DNA of 20,280 nucleotides, from positions 1 to 20,280 of the forward strand of contig UROS01000021.1 of NCBI GenBank assembly GCA_900549445.1, read 5' to 3'. Positions 16,494 through 20,280 of this stretch are shown here, in pieces (positions within the stretch are counted from its first letter, which is position 1; each line of letters starts with the position of its first letter). The stretch comes from an uncultured Porphyromonadaceae bacterium (GTDB lineage Bacteria > Bacteroidota > Bacteroidia > Bacteroidales > Muribaculaceae). The notes under the pieces were generated by a model. It did no database searches. It had not been told where the DNA came from and saw only the letters and a list, made by a program, of their open reading frames with translations. The translations under genes were made by a program, and so were the position numbers.

Positions 16494-17224
16494 TAGAATT
16501 CCTCAACACTATAGACACCCAGGTGTTCCTGTTTTTCAACAATACCGTGCGCATTCCGGCGCTCGACAATTTCATGATGATTTTCAGCGGCAAATTCGTC
16601 TGGATTCCCATGTATGCGTCGCTGCTCTACCTGATTGTGCGCTCCTTCTCGCCCCGCCAGGCGCTTATCTATGTACTCGGCATAGCACTCGCCGTAGCAC
16701 TCGCCGACCAGACATGCTCATCGGTCATACGCCCGCTTGCGGAGCGCCTTCGCCCCTCCAACCTTGGGAATCCGCTCTCAGCGCTCACAATAGTTGTAAA
16801 CGACTACCGCGGAGGCGCCTACGGCTTTCCGTCGTGTCATGCCGCCAACTCATTCGCCCTGGCGGCGTTCACTTCCCTGCTCATGCACCGGCGCCGCTTC
16901 ACCCTCTTCATTTTCGGCTGGGCGGCATTCAACTCTTTCACCCGCATCCACCTCGGCGTGCATTACCCCGGCGACCTCCTTGTGGGCGCCGTGATAGGCT
17001 CTGCTTTCGGATGGATTGTCTACCGCATGGCTCGCGCGCTCGACGTACGCCGTAACGCCGACCTCTCCGTCCGCCTTTCCCGCCCGCTACTCCACATTCC
17101 CGTCCGCATCCAGATTACCGACACCATCTCGCTGCGTACTGCCACCGTATGCGTGGCCGACATCATGACAGCCACCTGCGCCGCAACCATAGTCGGAATC
17201 CTCATAGCCAGCTTTATGATCTGA
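16490..17224 (+). CDS. PAP2-family membrane phosphatase
   Basis: 244 aa. Start chosen at 16490, where ATGA overlaps the preceding stop by four bases; a longer in-frame extension starting at 16040 is only a shadow of the upstream gene. PAP2 motifs: C1 appears as RPLAERLRP (81-89), with Arg81 in place of the usual Lys of KX6RP; C2 is PSCH (114-117), His117 being the proton donor; C3 is TRIHLGVHYPGD (151-162) with Arg152, the nucleophile His158 and Asp162. The ADQ-SS segment before C1 is usual in Bacteroidota members. About six membrane helices, plus an extra hydrophobic helix at about 216-242 after a basic linker, are predicted. Members dephosphorylate lipid phosphates such as undecaprenyl diphosphate, phosphatidate, phosphatidylglycerol phosphate or lipid A. 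Tight coupling suggests it acts on the same pathway as the transferase. Confidence 0.9.
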   Translation: MIEFLNTIDTQVFLFFNNTVRIPALDNFMMIFSGKFVWIPMYASLLYLIVRSFSPRQALIYVLGIALAVALADQTCSSVIRPLAERLRPSNLGNPLSALTIVVNDYRGGAYGFPSCHAANSFALAAFTSLLMHRRRFTLFIFGWAAFNSFTRIHLGVHYPGDLLVGAVIGSAFGWIVYRMARALDVRRNADLSVRLSRPLLHIPVRIQITDTISLRTATVCVADIMTATCAATIVGILIASFMI

Positions 17225-17255
17225 TATACTGTTTTTCCGGCGAAAAATTCCATAG

Positions 17256-17290
17256 CGCGCCTGAACCCAAAGCGGTTCCGGCGCGTTTTT
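17256..17290 (+). terminator. Intrinsic terminator after the PAP2 gene
   Basis: CGCGCC (17256-17261), one mismatch, GAACC, a six-base loop CAAAGC (17268-17273), GGTTC, one mismatch, GGCGCG (17280-17285), then TTTTT. An 11-bp GC-rich stem with a T-run ends the two-gene transferase/phosphatase unit, 31 nt after the PAP2 stop. Confidence 0.88.
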
Positions 17291-17336
17291 ATATGGAATC
17301 AGGTATATCAATATTCACTTCTCAACTATCAATTAT

Positions 17337-18374
17337 ATGAAACGCCATCTTCTGCTTGCCCTCATGCTGCTCGCCGCTCTCTTCGGTGCCGTTGAAATCA
17401 ACTCGTGCTCCAGGATACTTTATGTAGGAACCGACAGCCTGCGTATCGTGGGCCGCTCGCTCGACTGGAAAACGCCAATACCCACAAATATCTACGTATA
17501 CCCGCGCGGAATCACCAAGAAAAGCCACGACTTGCCCGGAGCCTTCGAGTGGACATCGAAATACGGCTCCGTATATGCTGTAGGCTACGATGCCGGCGTG
17601 ACGGAAGGAATGAACGAGAAGGGGCTGGTTATCAACGGCCTGTTCTGCAAAGGTACCGTCTACGACAACGACTCCACAGCCGGCCGCCCCCCGATGTCGC
17701 TCGCCGTTTTCGTAGCATGGCTGCTCGACCTCAACGCCACCACCCCTGAGGTAGTCGACGTGCTGCGCAAGCACGACTTCAATGTATCCGGCGCGACTTT
17801 CGACGGCGGCACCGCTTCCACTCTCCACTGGGGAGTGACCGATGCTCAGGGCCGGTGCGCCGTGTTTGAGTTCGACCACGGCGACATAAAGATCTACGAA
17901 GGTGTTGACATGCTCGCAATGACCAACGACCCTACCTATCCGTCGATGACCGCTATCAACAGATACTGGGAAGGTGTGGGAGGAACCAACATGCTCCCCG
18001 GCACCGTAAAGAGCCCCGACCGGTTCGTGCGCGGCGATTTCTTCGCCACCCATGTTGAAAAGACCTCCGACCCCGATCTCGGAGTCTCGATTATCCGCTC
18101 GATTCTCATGAACGTGTCGGTGCCCTACACTTACCTCATCCAGGGCGAACCGAATGTATCGTCCACGCAGTGGCGCTCGTTTGCCAACATACGCGACCTC
18201 CGGTATTACTTCGACATCGTCACCCATCCCGGACTTTACTACATTGACCTCGCCAAGTGCGACCTCCGGCCCGGCGCCCCCGTAATGAAAATCGACAACG
18301 ATAAATCAACTGACTACATAGGCAACGCCACCTCGAAACTTGTGAAATCCGCTCCATTCACTCCCAGATACTGA
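17337..18374 (+). CDS. Exported linear amide C-N hydrolase (choloylglycine hydrolase family)
   Basis: 345 aa, with an N-terminal signal peptide (MKRHLLLALMLLAALFGAV). This Ntn-hydrolase family includes bile salt hydrolases, penicillin V acylases and N-acyl homoserine lactone acylases. Removal of residues 1-23 would expose the nucleophile Cys24 in CSRILYVG. Counting Cys24 as Cys2 of bile salt hydrolase, Arg40 and Asp43 in GRSLDW align with Arg18 and Asp21, Asn197 in MTNDPTY aligns with Asn175, and Arg232 in SPDRFVRGDFF is the likely Arg228 counterpart. GMNEKGLVINGLF is the family core. The protein should act in the periplasm. No consensus promoter was found upstream; the MFS gene follows 3 nt later, so the pair is probably one unit. 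The substrate cannot be told from sequence alone. Confidence 0.9.
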   Translation: MKRHLLLALMLLAALFGAVEINSCSRILYVGTDSLRIVGRSLDWKTPIPTNIYVYPRGITKKSHDLPGAFEWTSKYGSVYAVGYDAGVTEGMNEKGLVINGLFCKGTVYDNDSTAGRPPMSLAVFVAWLLDLNATTPEVVDVLRKHDFNVSGATFDGGTASTLHWGVTDAQGRCAVFEFDHGDIKIYEGVDMLAMTNDPTYPSMTAINRYWEGVGGTNMLPGTVKSPDRFVRGDFFATHVEKTSDPDLGVSIIRSILMNVSVPYTYLIQGEPNVSSTQWRSFANIRDLRYYFDIVTHPGLYYIDLAKCDLRPGAPVMKIDNDKSTDYIGNATSKLVKSAPFTPRY

Positions 18375-18377
18375 TCT

Positions 18378-19619
18378 ATGACTGCTCCTGCATCCGGAAG
18401 CGGCAAAACTGCGGCCGCAATGTCGTTTACATTCGTCGTGCTCTATCTCAGCGGGCTGAGTGCATTCGGTTCGTTTGTCAACGACATGTACTCACCCTCG
18501 CTCCCCTCCATGGCGCGCTTTTTCGGATGCACGGCCTCTACCGCCCAGCTCGGTCTTTCCGCAGGAATGGTCGGACTCGCCCTCGGACAGATTTTCCTCG
18601 GGCCGTTCAGCTATAAATACGGCCGCAAGACCGCCCTGTTGCTCTCGCTGCTGCTTTTCCTGGCAGCAGCCGTGGTCAGCATATTCTCCCCGACCATCCA
18701 CTTCTTCATCGCCACTCGCCTCTTCCAGGGCATGGGCGCCGCCGGAGGCTACTTCCTCGCGCGCACTATTCCTGCCGACATCTACAGCGGACGCACCCTC
18801 GCCAAGTGCATGGCCGTGATGGGCGGCATCAACGGCATCGCTCCCGCCTCGGCTCCGGTTATCGGCGGCTTCGTGTCGGAATACTATACCTGGAAAGGCG
18901 TATTCGTTGCTCTCGCCGCCTTCTGCCTCATCCTCCTTCTCATATCGCCGGCTCTCAAGGAAACCATGCCGCCGTCAGAGCGCCCCAAAGGGAGTCTGTG
19001 GAGCAACTTCCGTAACTACCCCACACTGCTGCGCAACAGCCGGTTCATGACCCACTGTCTCTTCAAAGGCTCAGCCCTCGGGCTGCTGTTCGCCTACATT
19101 TCGGCCACGCCCTTCATCTTTCAGGTTCACTTCGGATGGTCGGCGAGCTACTACGGACTGTTCATCGGCTTCAACGCCCTCTTTGTGGCTGCGGGTTCGG
19201 TGGTCTCGCTGCGCTTCCATCCGCTGAAAAAGGCTGCTTTCGTCGGTTCGGTTCTCCTTGTGGTTGCCGCCGTGAGCGAGGGAATCGCCCTATGGTTCTT
19301 CCACGACTTCTGGCTCTGCGAGGCGCTGCTTATTCCCATGTGCTTCTCGCTCGGACTGATTTTCGCCGTAACAAACACTCTCGCCATGAACGAGGGCCGG
19401 CGGTTTGCCGGCGCAGCCTCGGCTATTCTCGGTGTGAGCGGCTACGTGTTCGGAGCCATCGTCACCCCCCTCGTAGGTGTGGCCGACATACCGCGCTCAA
19501 CCGCTATCGTTCTCATTGTCATGAGTCTCATCACCCTCTTCTTTTCATTCCGCTCCCGGTCGATTCCCGCAGACCTCATGGATTCTGCCGCCGCTGATGT
19601 CCCCGCTCCGCAAAAGTAA
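18378..19619 (+). CDS. MFS transporter, Bcr/CflA-type (DHA1 12-TM)
   Basis: 413 aa with about 12 membrane helices. Hallmarks of the Bcr/CflA drug-efflux group are NDMYSPSLP at 35-43 (the D-M-Y-x-P-x-L-P pattern of helix 1), motif B RLFQGMGAAGG at 114-124, and the antiporter motif C GIAPASAPVIGG at 153-164. Motif A reads GPFSYKYGRK (75-84): the usual Asp is Tyr79, which is atypical. Family members export drugs, sulfonamides or small peptides by proton antiport across the inner membrane. The ATG at 18378 is 3 nt after the amide-hydrolase stop; Met15 is an alternative start, since the first 14 residues are a Ser/Ala/Gly-rich tail. The pairing could mean export or uptake of a molecule linked to the hydrolase, but that is speculation. 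Confidence 0.87.
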   Translation: MTAPASGSGKTAAAMSFTFVVLYLSGLSAFGSFVNDMYSPSLPSMARFFGCTASTAQLGLSAGMVGLALGQIFLGPFSYKYGRKTALLLSLLLFLAAAVVSIFSPTIHFFIATRLFQGMGAAGGYFLARTIPADIYSGRTLAKCMAVMGGINGIAPASAPVIGGFVSEYYTWKGVFVALAAFCLILLLISPALKETMPPSERPKGSLWSNFRNYPTLLRNSRFMTHCLFKGSALGLLFAYISATPFIFQVHFGWSASYYGLFIGFNALFVAAGSVVSLRFHPLKKAAFVGSVLLVVAAVSEGIALWFFHDFWLCEALLIPMCFSLGLIFAVTNTLAMNEGRRFAGAASAILGVSGYVFGAIVTPLVGVADIPRSTAIVLIVMSLITLFFSFRSRSIPADLMDSAAADVPAPQK

Positions 19620-19620
19620 T

Positions 19621-19651
19621 TTTGACACCTCGAAAAAAAACATTACTTTTG
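19621..19651 (+). promoter_or_regulatory. Promoter of the sorting-domain protein gene
   Basis: TTTG at 19621-19624, a 19-nt spacer, and TACTTTTG at 19644-19651 give a full match to the Bacteroidota consensus. It begins directly after the MFS stop codon and lies 25 nt before the ATG at 19677. Confidence 0.78.
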
Positions 19652-19676
19652 CGCTACGATTCGACATAGACGGATT

Positions 19677-20000
19677 ATGCGACGGTTATTGCTCATATTA
19701 TTCATCATGCTTTCGGTAGCGTTCAGCGCCGCCGAGGCCGCCGCTCCACGCTGGGAATCCGTCAACGTTCCCTCGCGCGAAGATACCGAACGCATCGATT
19801 CTGACGGAATCGACATCTCGGTTCGCGAAGGCTACATCTATATCTCCACCTCACGGTCGCTCACGGTGAAGGTTTTCACCATCCTCGGCCAGCTGATTTC
19901 TCAGGAAAATCTCACGCCCGGCACCCACCGCCTGCGCATAGCCTCCCGCGGCATCTACATCCTGAAAGCCGGTTCCTCAACCCGCCGCATAACCCTCTGA
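19677..20000 (+). CDS. Small exported protein consisting mainly of a Por/T9SS-type C-terminal sorting module
   Basis: 107 aa. A signal peptide covers about residues 1-22 (MRRLLLILFIMLSVAFSAAE, cleavage near AEA-AA). After a polar linker of about 20 residues, residues 45-107 look like the type A sorting domain found at the C-terminus of type IX-secreted proteins: ISVREGYIYIST, then VKVFTILGQLISQENLTPGT and SRGIYILKAGSSTRRITL. The V-x-V-F-x-x-x-G-Q and G-I-Y-I-L patterns are the recognisable core. No catalytic or adhesive domain is attached, so function is unknown; it may be a small surface or periplasmic beta-sandwich protein. It has its own promoter. A frameshifted remnant is unlikely because signal peptide, linker and tail share one clean frame. 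Homologue search would settle how common such stand-alone forms are. Confidence 0.75.
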   Translation: MRRLLLILFIMLSVAFSAAEAAAPRWESVNVPSREDTERIDSDGIDISVREGYIYISTSRSLTVKVFTILGQLISQENLTPGTHRLRIASRGIYILKAGSSTRRITL

Positions 20001-20044
20001 TTCCGCTTCAGCCCCTTCGCTCCGAGCACATCCGCCACATTATT

Positions 20045-20060
20045 ATATATAATTATATAT
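20045..20060. repeat. 16-bp A/T palindrome at the lipid-kinase start codon
   Basis: A perfect palindrome made only of A and T (TATAATTATA core, centred between 20052 and 20053) ends inside the ATG at 20059-20061. On the message it could form a weak hairpin over the start; equally it may just be the A/T-rich leader favoured by Bacteroidota. Confidence 0.4.
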
Positions 20061-20280
20061 GCCCGTGAAAGCCCTGCTGATTATAAACCCGATCTCCGGC
20101 ACTCGAAAAAAAGAGGGCCTCGACCGGTTTATATCCGAGCGGCTCGCTCCTCTGGGCTGGGAAATCGACGCCATGTTCACCCGCGCACATGGCGACGCAG
20201 CCCGCTTCGCCGCCGACGCAGCTGCCCGGGGAGCCGACGCCGTAATAGTGGCAGGCGGCGAAGCGGGCTGCGTCGCCATG
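20059..20280 (+). CDS. Diacylglycerol/lipid kinase (DAGK catalytic domain family), N-terminal fragment
   Basis: 74 codons open to the contig end, of which about 67 are genuine. MPVKALLIINPISGTRKKEG opens the DAGK catalytic domain with the N-P-x-S-G nucleotide-site motif at 10-14. HGDAARFAADAAARGADAVI then leads to VAGG at 64-67, where the family continues GGDGT. Here it reads GGEAGCVAM because from about 20254-20261 the sequence is an inverted copy of upstream bases (see repeat). Relatives phosphorylate diacylglycerol, sphingoid bases or similar lipids at the inner face of the membrane (YegS/DgkB-like). With the LTA-synthase-like transferase nearby, recycling of released diacylglycerol is an attractive but unproven role. 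No promoter is visible in 20001-20058, so it may be read with the preceding gene. Confidence 0.82.
   Translation, partial: MPVKALLIINPISGTRKKEGLDRFISERLAPLGWEIDAMFTRAHGDAARFAADAAARGADAVIVAGGEAGCVAM
20188..20280. repeat. 27-bp perfect inverted repeat at the contig end (probable fold-back artefact)
   Basis: Bases 20254-20280 are the exact reverse complement of 20188-20214, with a 39-base spacer. The second arm replaces the expected continuation of the lipid-kinase gene just after its VAGG residues, and the contig stops inside it. The likely switch occurs at an 8-base stretch, GGCGGCGA at 20254-20261, shared by both alternatives. This is what a template-switching chimera or an assembly fold-back looks like. 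Confidence 0.85.

Noticed and set aside
17322..18227. 301-codon minus-strand frame opposite the amide hydrolase
   Set aside because: The plus-strand product has a complete catalytic set and signal peptide; the minus frame is its shadow.
20043..20279. Minus-strand frame at the contig end
   Set aside because: Antisense to the lipid kinase and partly created by the inverted artefact arm.

Overview
The window reads as one complete assembled contig from a member of the Bacteroidota, most likely a gut-type Bacteroidales. This rests on three things: (i) rpsL-rpsG-fusA run straight into rpsJ and the S10-spc block with no tuf between them, and map follows secY; (ii) promoters have the Bacteroidota form TTTG-N19/20-TAnnTTTG and most genes lack a Shine-Dalgarno sequence; (iii) there is a protein with a Por/T9SS-type C-terminal sorting module. 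A family-level call (Muribaculaceae-like) would be a guess from the protein flavour and GC-rich coding style.

Positions 17-14345 (minus strand) hold a continuous str-S10-spc superoperon. In transcription order it is rpsL, rpsG, fusA, rpsJ, rplC, rplD, rplW, rplB, rpsS, rplV, rpsC, rplP, rpmC, rpsQ, rplN, rplX, rplE, rpsN, rpsH, rplF, rplR, rpsE, rpmD, rplO, secY and the first 42 codons of map. Spacing is tight (1-nt overlaps to 55 nt) except for two structured gaps: 172 nt before rpsG and 253 nt before rpsH. A consensus promoter lies about 135 nt upstream of rpsL.

Positions 14661-20280 (plus strand, divergent) hold an accessory/envelope set. It comprises an LTA-synthase/sulfatase-type membrane transferase overlapping a PAP2 phosphatase by 4 nt, a strong intrinsic terminator, an exported choloylglycine-hydrolase-family Ntn hydrolase followed 3 nt later by a Bcr/CflA-type MFS transporter, a 107-aa protein that is almost only signal peptide plus sorting domain (with its own promoter), and the N-terminus of a diacylglycerol-kinase-family lipid kinase. 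The transferase, phosphatase and lipid kinase could together serve a lipid head-group transfer and diacylglycerol recycling route; that is inference.

Both ends are artefactual. Bases 1-16 are the 3' part of the Tn5/Nextera mosaic end. The last 27 bases are a perfect inverted copy of 20188-20214 and break the kinase exactly inside its GGDGT motif, as in a template-switch fold-back. I found no convincing new defence, mobile or RNA system. The most worthwhile biology is in the two operon spacers, the sorting-domain-only protein and the lipid/envelope gene set.
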